A stretch of DNA of 14,936 nt from Pseudonocardia sp. (GCA_030147065.1 JASLAP010000107.1:1-14936); one strand, 5' to 3'. Counted from the first letter of the stretch, positions 6,427 to 13,672 are shown. Made by a program: numbers and translations. The notes: generated by a model not told the origin, from the sequence alone.

Positions 6427-6819
6427 TCACTTCCCGACCGCGTCGCAGAACCGGCGGGTGTCGGCGAGCTGCTCGTAGCGGGTCACCCGGGAACCGGCGA
6501 GCGTCCAGAGGTGGACGAACTTGGCGTCCAGATCCCCCTCGGCGCCCCGGCCGCCGTAGCGGCCGCGGGCCAGCACCCGCGTCCCCTCCAGCGCCAGGAC
6601 CTCGTCCGGTTCGGCCGTGAACCCCGTGACGTCGGTCAGGATCGGGGCGAAGACGTTCTCGACGATGGCATCGCGGCCGCGGTAGACGCCGCCGTAGGGC
6701 ATGCCCTCGGCCTCGTCCCACTCGATGTCCGGCTCCATCGCGGCGAACACCGCGTCGACGTCGCCGCGCCCGAAGGCCTCGTAGATCCCGCGCACCACCG
6801 CCACGTTCTCCGAGCCCAT
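6427..6819 (-). CDS. NTF2/SnoaL-like protein
   Basis: A 130-residue single-domain protein of the cone-shaped alpha/beta NTF2-like superfamily. It opens with the typical helix VAVVRGIYEAFGRGDVDAVFAAMEPDIEWDEAEG, then GGVYRGRDAIVENVF, and closes with strands ending KFVHLWTLAGSRVTRYEQLADTRRF. Members are enzymes (isomerase or cyclase-like) or ligand-binding proteins, and sequence alone does not tell which. GGAGG lies seven bases before the ATG. It reads toward the membrane-protein gene, but 178 bases separate them, so a shared transcript is possible and not assured. Confidence 0.85.
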   Translation of the reverse strand: MGSENVAVVRGIYEAFGRGDVDAVFAAMEPDIEWDEAEGMPYGGVYRGRDAIVENVFAPILTDVTGFTAEPDEVLALEGTRVLARGRYGGRGAEGDLDAKFVHLWTLAGSRVTRYEQLADTRRFCDAVGK

Positions 6820-6922
6820 GACGAACCCTCCCCACCCCTGATCACCAGCACCGGGGTCGCCGACGCCCCCGCACGCGGACGACGAGGCCGAAGAGCCTCC
6901 TCCACCCCGCCCGGCCGCACAA

Positions 6923-6941
6923 GGCCCGGGAGGCGCGGGCC
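6923..6941 (-). terminator. Weak hairpin after the split-barrel gene
   Basis: GGCCCG and CGGGCC form a six-bp stem with a seven-base loop immediately downstream of the minus-strand stop at 6943. There is no T-tract on the minus strand. It is a modest candidate in a region where GC-rich hairpins are common. Confidence 0.3.
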
Positions 6942-6942
6942 G

Positions 6943-7776
6943 TCAGCCCCGGCGACCCGCCGCGGCGTCGCGCTCCGCGGCCGCGATGCCCCGCCGGCAG
7001 CCGCGCTCCAGGGCGCGGGCGCCCCGCCAGCGCTGCAGCAGGGTCAGCGGCGCGGGATCGAGCCCCGCCCGTCCGGCGCGCTCGCGCACGGTCAGCCGGT
7101 CGCCCTCCAGCGTCCCGCGGACGTCCCAGCCCTCCCACCGCTCGCGGTCGATGCTGTGGTCGTGCCCGTGGGCCAGCACCGGTCCGCCGTCGCCGCGCAG
7201 GGTCGTGTCCGCGCGCAGGGCGACCACCGGCGCCGTCCAGTCCGGGGCGGAGACCACGTCCAGCCGCAGCCCGGCGCCGTCGTCGCGGACGAGCAGCGCG
7301 TCGCGGTCGGCGTCGCGGCGGGGAGCCAGCCGCCGCACCTCCTCGACCCGGTCCAGCCGCACCAGGATGCGGGGCAGGTACCACCAGTTCTCCCGGCGCA
7401 GCAGCGGGCTGTCGGCCAGCGTGCGCGTCGGCGGGTACTTGCGCAGTTCCTGGTCGAGCAGGTCGTCGCCGAACACCTCGCCCGTGACGTCGTCGGTGAC
7501 GCTCACCCGCCCCACCGCCGCGACGGCGTCGGCGCCCGCGGGCAGCGAGCGCGAGTCGGTGACGGTGAACGCCACCGCGGTCGCGGCGGCCAGGGCGGGG
7601 CGCAGGTCGGCGTGGTCGTAGGTCAGCGCGACGCACGGGACCGCGCCGTCCAGCAGGGGTACGGCGGTGACGGCCCCGGGGTGGTCCGCGCGGTCCACCC
7701 AGGCGACCTCGCAGGTGGTGGCGCGCCGCCAGATCTGGGCGAATTGTTGCACTTCGTCGCTACTCCCTGTGCGCAT
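6943..7776 (-). CDS. Probable pyridoxamine-phosphate-oxidase-like split-barrel protein
   Basis: The 277-residue protein has an N-terminal half resembling flavin-reductase-like split-barrel proteins: a strand GAVTAVPLLDGAVPCVALTYDHADLRPALAAATAVAFTVTD (roughly residues 34-73), then AVAAVGRVSVTDD. A middle segment contains RRENWWYLPRILVRLDRVEEV (128-146). The C-terminal half has no motif I recognise and ends in a basic, Ala-rich tail. FMN or F420 binding is suggested by the fold only; catalytic function is unknown. The ATG start has no clear ribosome site. Its start lies 53 bases from the divergent cstA gene, so the two may share a control region. Confidence 0.6.
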   Translation of the reverse strand: MRTGSSDEVQQFAQIWRRATTCEVAWVDRADHPGAVTAVPLLDGAVPCVALTYDHADLRPALAAATAVAFTVTDSRSLPAGADAVAAVGRVSVTDDVTGEVFGDDLLDQELRKYPPTRTLADSPLLRRENWWYLPRILVRLDRVEEVRRLAPRRDADRDALLVRDDGAGLRLDVVSAPDWTAPVVALRADTTLRGDGGPVLAHGHDHSIDRERWEGWDVRGTLEGDRLTVRERAGRAGLDPAPLTLLQRWRGARALERGCRRGIAAAERDAAAGRRG

Positions 7777-7829
7777 CGGCTGTTAGCGTTCCGGCCAGCC
7801 CCGCCACCGTCCGTCGAGGGAGCGTCACC

Positions 7830-9584
7830 ATGCCCGCGATCGTGGTCGCCCTGACCGTTCTGGCGCTGTTCGCCGTCGGCTACCGCTACTACTCCAGCTA
7901 CCTCGCCCGCAAGGTGTTCGCCCTCGACGACTCGCTGACCACCCCGGCGCACACCTTCCGCGACGGCGTCGACTTCCTGCCCACCAACAAGCACGTCCTG
8001 TTCGGGCACCACTTCACCTCCGTCGCCGGTGCGGCGCCGATCGTCGGCCCGTCGATCGCGGTGTTCTGGGGCTGGGGCCCGGCGCTGGCCTGGGTGGTGC
8101 TGGGGACGATCTTCGCCTCCGGGGTGCACGACTTCGGGTCCATCGTGGTCTCGGTGCGCCACCGCGCCAAGAGCATCGGCACGCTGGCCAGCGAGGTGAT
8201 CAACAAGCGCGCGCGGACGCTGTTCCTGCTGATCATCTTCTTCCTCCTCACCCTGGTCAACGCGGTGTTCGCGGTGGTCATCGGCAACCTGTTCGTCGCC
8301 AACCCGGGCGCGGTGCTGCCCATCCTGCTGGAGATCCCGCTGGCCATCGGGATCGGCCAGTACATCTACCGCAAGCGCACCGCGGCGCTGGTGCCCTCGA
8401 TCATCGGTGTGATCGTGCTCTACCTGACGATCCCGCTGGGCCAGCTGCTGCCGATCAGCCTGGCCCCGCTGGCCGAGATGCTCGGCGTCGAGCAGGAGCG
8501 CAACGTCTGGGTCGTCCTGCTGTTCGCCTACACCTTCATCGCCGCCCGGCTGCCGGTGTGGCTGCTGCTCCAGCCCCGCGACTACATCAACTCCCACCAG
8601 CTGTTCATCGCGCTCGCGGTGATCCTGCTCGGGATCGGGGTGGGGCTGAACCAGATCGTCGCCCCGGTGCTCAACGACACCCCCGCGGGCTCGCCGAGCT
8701 GGTTCCCGTTCCTGTTCATCACCATCGCCTGCGGCGCGATATCGGGCTTCCACAGCCTGGTCGCCTCGGGTACGACGTCCAAGCAGCTCGACCGCGACAC
8801 CGACGCCCGCTACGTCGGCTACATGGGCTCGCTCGGCGAGGGCTCGCTCGCCCTCGGCGCGATCCTCGCCTGCACCGCGGGCGTCGCGGCCACCCAGGTC
8901 GAGTGGAACGCCCTCTACGCCGACTTCTCCACCGCGTCCGGCGGGGCGACCGGCAACTTCGTGGCCGGCATCGCGTCCTTCGCCGGCAACCTGGGCGTGC
9001 CGGTGGCCCTCGGCACGATCTTCGCGGCCGTCGTCGTGATCAGCTTCGCGGCCACCACGATGGACACCGGGGTGCGCCTGCAGCGCTACATCGTGCAGGA
9101 GATCGCGGAGCTCGCCGGGGCGTCCCGGCTGGCCCGCAACGCCACCGCGGCCACCACCGTCGCGGTGGTCGTGCCGCTGGTCATGGCGCTGCTGCCGGGC
9201 GGCGGCGAGGCGGGCTACACCTTCGGCGTGCTGTGGCAGCTGTTCGGCACCACCAACCAGCTCACCGCGGGCCTGGCGCTGGCCGTGATCGCGGTGTGGG
9301 TCACCAGCCGGGGCCGCAACGCCACGGTGGTCCTGATCCCGCTGGTGTTCCTGCTGGCGATGACCAGCTGGGCGCTGATCGTCAACCTGATCACCTTCGT
9401 CAACGCCGGCCAGTGGGTGCTCGCCCCGCTGGACCTGATCATCTTCGTGCTGGCGATCTGGCTGATCGTCGAGGCGGCCATGGCCCTGCTCGCGGCCCGG
9501 CGGACCGCGGCGGGCCGGCCGCCGGCCGACGCCCGGCAGGACGCGGCCGACGCCGGGCAGGAGGCCCGGCGCGATGATCGTTGA
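7830..9584 (+). CDS. cstA: CstA family carbon-starvation transporter
   Basis: The 584-residue polytopic membrane protein carries CstA/BtsT hallmarks. These are NKHVLFGHHFTSVAGAAPIVGP (53-74), FASGVHDFGSIVVSVRHRAKSIG (95-117), IACGAISGFHSLVASGTTSKQL (299-320) and AATTMDTGVRLQRYIVQEI (407-425), with LFGTTNQLTAGLAL (471-484) near the end. Roughly 14 or more hydrophobic segments are visible. Known relatives import peptides or pyruvate during starvation; the substrate here is not known. At 584 residues it is shorter than E. coli CstA and BtsT (about 700). GGGAG precedes the ATG. The last 11 bases overlap the next gene, giving a transporter, CC-tailed protein, ArsA-type ATPase operon. Confidence 0.95.
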   Translation: MPAIVVALTVLALFAVGYRYYSSYLARKVFALDDSLTTPAHTFRDGVDFLPTNKHVLFGHHFTSVAGAAPIVGPSIAVFWGWGPALAWVVLGTIFASGVHDFGSIVVSVRHRAKSIGTLASEVINKRARTLFLLIIFFLLTLVNAVFAVVIGNLFVANPGAVLPILLEIPLAIGIGQYIYRKRTAALVPSIIGVIVLYLTIPLGQLLPISLAPLAEMLGVEQERNVWVVLLFAYTFIAARLPVWLLLQPRDYINSHQLFIALAVILLGIGVGLNQIVAPVLNDTPAGSPSWFPFLFITIACGAISGFHSLVASGTTSKQLDRDTDARYVGYMGSLGEGSLALGAILACTAGVAATQVEWNALYADFSTASGGATGNFVAGIASFAGNLGVPVALGTIFAAVVVISFAATTMDTGVRLQRYIVQEIAELAGASRLARNATAATTVAVVVPLVMALLPGGGEAGYTFGVLWQLFGTTNQLTAGLALAVIAVWVTSRGRNATVVLIPLVFLLAMTSWALIVNLITFVNAGQWVLAPLDLIIFVLAIWLIVEAAMALLAARRTAAGRPPADARQDAADAGQEARRDDR

Positions 9585-9843
9585 CCGCCTGGTGCGGGCC
9601 TGGCGCGGCGCGGAACGGGTCCACGACGAGGTGTTCGTGGAGCCGCTGCGCCGCGCCGTCGCGCGCGAGGTGCGCCGCGAGGACGACGTGCTGCGCGCGC
9701 TGGTGATGCTGGAGTCGCTCGGCGTCGACAACCCGGTCGCGTACGAGACCCTCGACCTGATCCCCTACCTGGTCGCCGACCTGCACGCCTGGCACCTGCG
9801 GATGGGTCAGGACGAGTTCGGTGACGCGGGCGTCTGCTGCTGA
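9574..9843 (+). CDS. Small CC-tailed protein, probable cory-CC-star family
   Basis: An 89-residue soluble, mostly helical protein that ends in Gly-Val-Cys-Cys followed directly by the stop; these are its only cysteines. The core segment YETLDLIPYLVADLHAWHLRMGQDEF (57-82) looks strongly constrained. The CC terminus, size and context match what I recall as NCBI's cory-CC-star family, not checked. AGGAGG lies nine bases before the ATG inside the end of cstA, and the ATPase start may lie inside this gene, so all three are likely translated together. In enterobacteria the slot after CstA/BtsT is held by YbdD/YjiX, small proteins that from memory also end in Cys-Cys. A partner or redox/metal-binding role for the transporter is inferred. 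Confidence 0.8.
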   Translation: MIVDRLVRAWRGAERVHDEVFVEPLRRAVAREVRREDDVLRALVMLESLGVDNPVAYETLDLIPYLVADLHAWHLRMGQDEFGDAGVCC

Positions 9844-10771
9844 CCCGACTGTGCTGACCCGGCTGCGGTTCCTCGGGGGCAAGGGCGGGGTGGGCAAGAC
9901 GACGCTCGCCGCGGCCGCGGGCGTGCTCGACGCGGGCCGGGGCGAGCGCACCCTGGTGGTGTCCACCGACCCGGCGCACTCGCTGGGCGACGTGCTGGAG
10001 GAGGAGCTCGGCGAGGAGCCCCGCGAGGTCGCGCCCGGGTTGTGGGCCGCGGAGGTCAGCGGCGAGGCGCACGCGCGCCGGCGCGTCGCCCAGATCGAGG
10101 CCGACGCGGCGCAGGCGCTGCCGCCGCAGGTGCGGCCCGCGGTCCGGGAGCACCTGGCCCGGGCCGTGGACAGCCCCGGCACCGTGGAGTCGGCGCTGCT
10201 CGACCGGCTCGCCGAGCTGATCGAGCAGGTCCCCGCGCGCTTCGACCGGCTGGTGGTGGACAGCGCCCCGACCGGCCACATGCTGCGGCTGCTGACCATG
10301 CCGCAACTGCTCACCCCGTGGATCGAGGGCCTGGCGCGGCAACGCGAACGCGCCCGCGGCACCGACCGGATGGTCGCCGGCCTGCTCGGCAGGCACGAGG
10401 AACCCGACCCGCTGCTGGTCCGGCTGCACCGGCGCCGCGAGCGGATGGCCGGCCTGCGCGACCGGCTGCGCCGGGACGCGGTCGTGCACCTGGTCGTGGT
10501 GCCCGAGCGGATGGTCTGGGCGGAGACGCTGCGCGCCGTGGACGCCCTGGACCGCGCCGGCATCCCGCTGGGCGTGCCGGTGGTGAACCGGGTGCTGCCG
10601 GCGGGCGGCACCGGGCTGCTGGAGGAGCGGCGGGCCGGCCAGCAGCAGGTGCTCGACGCGGTCCTGGAGCGCTTCCCGGACGCCGCGCAGGTTCCGCTCC
10701 AGGCGGGCGAACCGTCCGGGACGGATGGACTTCGCGGGATCGCGGACCTGCTGGAGCGGGCCGGCTGGTGA
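9821..10771 (+). CDS. ArsA/Get3-family ATPase
   Basis: The protein is a 316-residue deviant Walker-A ATPase of the ArsA/Get3/MinD class. It shows the P-loop GGKGGVGKTT (19-28) with the signature lysine, switch I VVSTDPAHS (46-54) and switch II VVDSAPTGHMLRLL (145-158). VVNRVLP near 254-260 is the adenine-side loop. There is a single ATPase domain and no cysteine anywhere, so it lacks the metalloid-binding cysteines of arsenical-pump ArsA and the zinc CxxC of eukaryotic Get3. The GTG at 9821 has AGGA eight bases upstream and overlaps the preceding gene by 23 bases; GTG 9851 (306 residues) is an alternative without a ribosome site. It probably dimerises and acts with the CstA-type transporter and CC-tailed protein rather than in arsenic resistance. 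Confidence 0.9.
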   Translation: MTRASAADPTVLTRLRFLGGKGGVGKTTLAAAAGVLDAGRGERTLVVSTDPAHSLGDVLEEELGEEPREVAPGLWAAEVSGEAHARRRVAQIEADAAQALPPQVRPAVREHLARAVDSPGTVESALLDRLAELIEQVPARFDRLVVDSAPTGHMLRLLTMPQLLTPWIEGLARQRERARGTDRMVAGLLGRHEEPDPLLVRLHRRRERMAGLRDRLRRDAVVHLVVVPERMVWAETLRAVDALDRAGIPLGVPVVNRVLPAGGTGLLEERRAGQQQVLDAVLERFPDAAQVPLQAGEPSGTDGLRGIADLLERAGW

Positions 10772-10779
10772 TCGCGACG

Positions 10780-10821
10780 GGGGACACCCCAGCGTTGCCG
10801 CCGCACCGCTGAGGTGTCCCC
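10780..10821. terminator. Bidirectional hairpin terminator between ArsA-type and acyl-CoA synthetase genes
   Basis: GGGGACACC (10780-10788) pairs perfectly with GGTGTCCCC (10813-10821). After one C-A mismatch the stem continues for five more bp (CAGCG/CGCTG) around a 12-base loop. It sits exactly between two convergent stop codons (10771 and 10829). There is no strong T-tract on either side, as is usual for actinomycete hairpin terminators. Confidence 0.75.
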
Positions 10822-10828
10822 GCGCGGA

Positions 10829-12424
10829 TCACCGCGAGCGGAGCTGGAAGCGCTGGACCTTCCCGCTGGGCGTGCGGGGCAGCTGGTCGACGACGTGCAC
10901 CCGGCGCGGGTAGGCGTGCGCGGCGAGCTCGGTCTTCACGAGCTCCTGCAGCTCCGCGGTGAAGGTCTCGCCGGTGGGCTCCCCGTCCCGGACGACGACG
11001 TAGGCCACGATGATCTCGCCGCGCAGCTCGTCCGGCTGGCCGACCACGGCGGCCTCCAGCACCGCCGGGTGCCGGGTGAGGGCGCTCTCGACCTCGAACG
11101 GGCCGATCCGGTACCCCGCGGTCAGGATGACGTCGTCGTCGCGGGCCCCGAAGGTCAGGCGTCCCCGCGCGTCCTTCGAGGCGACGTCGCCGGTGAAGTA
11201 CCAGCGGCCGTCGTCGCTGAACCGCTCGGCGGTGCGCTCGGGTGCGTCGCGGTATCCGGTGAAGGGCATCAGCGGGCTGTTCGGGATGTCGACCGCGACG
11301 CGTCCGGTCTGCGCGGCGGGCACCGGCGTGTCGTGGTCGGGATCCAGGATCTCGACCGTCCAGCCGGGCAGCGGGCGGCCCATCGAGCCCGGCGCGACGT
11401 CCTCGACGAGGGCCGGGTGCCAGGCGTCGGCGACGACCATCCCGGTCTCGGTCTGCCCGTAGTGGTCGCGCACCGGTACGCCGATCGTCTCCCGGGCCCA
11501 GCCGACCACGTCCGGGGTGAGCGGCTCGCCGGCCGACGAGCAGTGCCGCAGCCGCAACCCCTCCGGTGCTGGCAGCTGTGCCGCGCGCAGCGCCCGGTAG
11601 ACGGTCGGGCCTGCGGTGAAGTTGGTGACGCCGAACCGGGAGAGCACCTGCCAGGTCAGGTCCGGGGAGAAACCGGCCCGCAGCAGGAGGCTGCGCCGTC
11701 CGGATGCCAGCGGTGCGACGATCGCGTAGTAGAGGCCGTAGGCCCAGCCCGGGTCGGCGGCGTTCCAGAACACGTCGTCGTCGGTGTGGTCGAGCCCGAA
11801 GACCTGGTAGGCGTGCATGCCGGCGACCCCCCGCAGCGGCACCGGCACCGCCTTGGGGCTCCCCGTCGTGCCGGAGGTGTAGAGCTCGATCAGGGTGCCG
11901 TCGCCGCCGACGGCGACCGGCTCGGAGCCGTTCGCCGGCCGGTCGAGCAGGTCGTCGAAGGACACGTCCGGGCCGGTCGCCGGTCCGGTGCCGACGACCA
12001 CGACGTCGGAGCCGAGGGAATCGAGCTTCGCCCGCTGGTCCGGGTCGGTGACCACCAGCTTCGCGCCGCTGCCCTCGACCCGCAGCGCGATCGCCGGCGG
12101 CGCGAACGCGGTGAACAGCGGGACGTGGACCGCGCCGAGCCGCCAGATCGCCAGCAGCGCCGTGACGAGCTCGGCCGACTTGCCCATCAGGGTCGCGACC
12201 CGGTCCCCGGGCGCGATCCCGAGCTCGGCCAGCCCGGCCGCCACCCGCCCGGCGGCGTCGTCGAGCTCGCCGAACGTGAGGTCCCGGCTCGACAGGTCGG
12301 ACTCGATCACCGTGAAGGCGACCGCGTCGCGCGGATGCCTGCGGCAGAGCAGACCGGTGGCATCGGCGCCGGGCCCGGAGTACATCGCGATCAGCTCCGG
12401 GACGGCGTCCGGGGACGGTTGCAT
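10829..12424 (-). CDS. AMP-forming acyl-CoA synthetase
   Basis: The 531-residue ANL-superfamily enzyme activates a carboxylate with ATP and transfers it to CoA. Motifs are the P-loop-like LYTSGTTGSPKAV (181-193), ACS-type ADPGWAYGLYYAIVAPL (223-239), HYGQTETG (321-328), WYFTGD (408-413) and the catalytic-lysine end LPRTPSGKVQRF with Lys522. The acetate/medium-chain acyl-CoA synthetase branch fits best; the true acid is unknown. The ATG at 12424 has GAGAGG six bases upstream; the GTG at 12457 gives 11 more residues but has no good ribosome site and would cut into a hairpin. It is last in the SnoaL-P450 remnant-ferredoxin cluster, 54 bases after the ferredoxin stop. Confidence 0.9.
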   Translation of the reverse strand: MQPSPDAVPELIAMYSGPGADATGLLCRRHPRDAVAFTVIESDLSSRDLTFGELDDAAGRVAAGLAELGIAPGDRVATLMGKSAELVTALLAIWRLGAVHVPLFTAFAPPAIALRVEGSGAKLVVTDPDQRAKLDSLGSDVVVVGTGPATGPDVSFDDLLDRPANGSEPVAVGGDGTLIELYTSGTTGSPKAVPVPLRGVAGMHAYQVFGLDHTDDDVFWNAADPGWAYGLYYAIVAPLASGRRSLLLRAGFSPDLTWQVLSRFGVTNFTAGPTVYRALRAAQLPAPEGLRLRHCSSAGEPLTPDVVGWARETIGVPVRDHYGQTETGMVVADAWHPALVEDVAPGSMGRPLPGWTVEILDPDHDTPVPAAQTGRVAVDIPNSPLMPFTGYRDAPERTAERFSDDGRWYFTGDVASKDARGRLTFGARDDDVILTAGYRIGPFEVESALTRHPAVLEAAVVGQPDELRGEIIVAYVVVRDGEPTGETFTAELQELVKTELAAHAYPRRVHVVDQLPRTPSGKVQRFQLRSR

Positions 12425-12446
12425 GCTGCACCTCTCGTCGGTCGAT

Positions 12447-12468
12447 CCCGGATCCACCTCGATCCGGG
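12447..12468. promoter_or_regulatory. Perfect inverted repeat upstream of the acyl-CoA synthetase
   Basis: CCCGGATC (12447-12454) and GATCCGGG (12461-12468) are perfect complements around a six-base spacer, in the 54-base gap between the ferredoxin stop and the synthetase start. It may be an operator, an mRNA hairpin that sets relative expression within the operon, or a partial terminator. Nothing in the sequence decides between these. Confidence 0.45.
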
Positions 12469-12478
12469 TCGGCGGCGC

Positions 12479-12706
12479 TCACCCGAGCGGCTCGCCCTGC
12501 GCATCGAACACCTCGATGGCCGCCAGCGGACAGGCCTGCTGGGCCTCCAGGACCGCCGGCAGCCGATCGGGTCCCGGGCGGTCGTCGAGCAGCACGACCC
12601 ATCCCCGGTCGTCGGAGCCGAACACGTCGGGCGCGGACCGGCGGCAGGCGCCGCTGGCCGCGCACTGGTCCTGGTGCACGACCAGGACCGGTCCGCCGCC
12701 GGTCAC
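12479..12706 (-). CDS. [3Fe-4S] ferredoxin, P450-associated type
   Basis: This 75-residue ferredoxin has Cys15 and Cys21 (CAASGAC) and Cys59 (ACPLAAI). Position 18, where a [4Fe-4S] protein would have a fourth cysteine, is Ser, so a [3Fe-4S] cluster is expected. Flanking residues (RRSAPDVFGSDDRGWVVLL and EAQQACPLAAIEVF) are typical of ferredoxins that pass electrons to actinobacterial cytochromes P450. The GTG start overlaps the stop of the P450 remnant as GTGA. Its original partner is broken here, so if expressed it would have to serve another P450 in the genome. No ferredoxin reductase is in the window. Confidence 0.9.
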   Translation of the reverse strand: MTGGGPVLVVHQDQCAASGACRRSAPDVFGSDDRGWVVLLDDRPGPDRLPAVLEAQQACPLAAIEVFDAQGEPLG

Positions 12707-12996
12707 AGGACGACCGGCCGGCTCGCCCAGACCCGGGCGACCGAGTTCGTGGCCCGGCGCACGGCCCGGGCGCTGCCGGCGCGGATGGCGGGGAAGCCGC
12801 GCAGGATGTGCTCGAAGACGACCTGTCCCTCCAGCCGGGCGAGCGGGGCTCCGACGCAGAAGTGCACGCCGTGGAAGAACGCGAGGTGCTTGTTGTCCTC
12901 GCGGTCCACCACGAACTCCTCGGGCCGGTCGAACCGGCGCGGGTCCCGGTTCGCCGCCGCCGGGCAAGGGAACAGCAGCGTGCCCGCCGACGCCCC
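12703..12996 (-). pseudogene. Cytochrome P450, C-terminal remnant only
   Basis: Only the last 95 or so residues of a bacterial P450 are recognisable. They start near AGTLLFPCPAAANRDPRRFDRP, run through the heme-binding loop FFHGVHFCVGAPLAR with the axial cysteine, and end at VVL before the TGA. The K helix ExxR, I helix and the whole N-terminal two thirds (roughly 300 residues) are missing. Upstream the frame stays open to 13086 but without ATG or GTG and without P450 similarity, and the snoaL-like stop follows at once. The segment before AGTLL is about two residues short of the usual Gly-x-x-Ile-Pro-Ala-Gly spacing, so decay may go beyond the deletion. It cannot make an active enzyme. Confidence 0.85.
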
Positions 12997-13086
12997 CCGA
13001 CGTGTGGCGCGCCGCGCGGGCTCGTCACCCGTCCGGCGCGGCCGGATGGCGCATCCGCCACTGCGTGCCGGAAGGACCGACCGTGA

Positions 13087-13512
13087 TCAGTCGGGCGACA
13101 CCCGCTTCCAGAGGTCGGTGAACTCGATGGTGTCGAAGAACGCGATCACCTCGACCACCGCGTCCCCGGACAGCCGCATGTACCAGGTGTAGGTGTTGCG
13201 GTAGGGCTGCCCGTCGCGGGCGGTGGCCGCGCCGTCGAAGAGCACGATCACCCAGTCGCCGTCGGCGTACAGCGCGCGGACGGTCGGGCGCAGCGGCTCC
13301 GCCATCCGGGCGTTGAACGGGTCGATGACGGTCTCGATGAACTCCTGGCGGTTGCCGTAGGCGCGGGAGACCGGGCTGTTCCCGGTGATCGTCCAGGTGG
13401 CGTCGTCGGCGAGCAGCGCGAACGGCCCGCCGGTCCCGGCGGCCCAGGCGTCGAACGCGGCGCGGATCCGGTCCTTGTTGAGCTGCTCGGTGACGACGTC
13501 GCGGGTGTCCAT
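13087..13512 (-). CDS. SnoaL-like NTF2-fold protein
   Basis: A 141-residue NTF2/SnoaL-like protein. It opens with helices around LNKDRIRAAFDAWAAGTGGPFALLADDATWTITG, then RAYGNRQEFIETVIDPFNARM, and ends with strands containing NTYTWYMRLSGDAVVEVIAFFDTIEFTDLWKRV. The closing phrase resembles limonene-epoxide-hydrolase/SnoaL relatives, but catalytic identity is not assured. The ATG at 13512 has AGGAG six bases upstream; the frame remains open to 13824 without protein-like sequence. It heads the minus-strand cluster with the P450 remnant, ferredoxin and acyl-CoA synthetase, suggesting an earlier catabolic pathway for a small lipid or terpenoid, which is inference. Confidence 0.85.
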   Translation of the reverse strand: MDTRDVVTEQLNKDRIRAAFDAWAAGTGGPFALLADDATWTITGNSPVSRAYGNRQEFIETVIDPFNARMAEPLRPTVRALYADGDWVIVLFDGAATARDGQPYRNTYTWYMRLSGDAVVEVIAFFDTIEFTDLWKRVSPD

Positions 13513-13672
13513 CGGCTTCTCCTGGAGGCGTGGGCGCTGGACTGATCCTGGCCGCAGGCGGCCGCGGTGAGCAACAGCCACGCCGCCGGTGGACCGGCGG
13601 GGCGGGAGCCGTTCGGGACTATCCTGCGGCCGGGGACGACTCCGCAGTTGGCGATGGCCGCAGGGGGTGTTC

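Noticed and set aside
7623..9731. Minus-strand open frame of 702 codons opposite cstA
   Set aside because: Low-complexity His/Gln/Arg/Asp-rich translation typical of the antisense of a GC-rich gene; the plus strand encodes a clear CstA.
12703..12912. A 69-residue CDS starting at GTG 12912 within the P450 remnant
   Set aside because: Starts in mid-domain just ahead of the heme loop; far more likely a fragment of a broken P450 than an independent gene.
10311..13061. Minus-strand open frame of 916 codons
   Set aside because: Arg/Ala/Pro-rich shadow of the acyl-CoA synthetase, P450 remnant and ferredoxin in another frame; it also crosses antisense ATPase coding.
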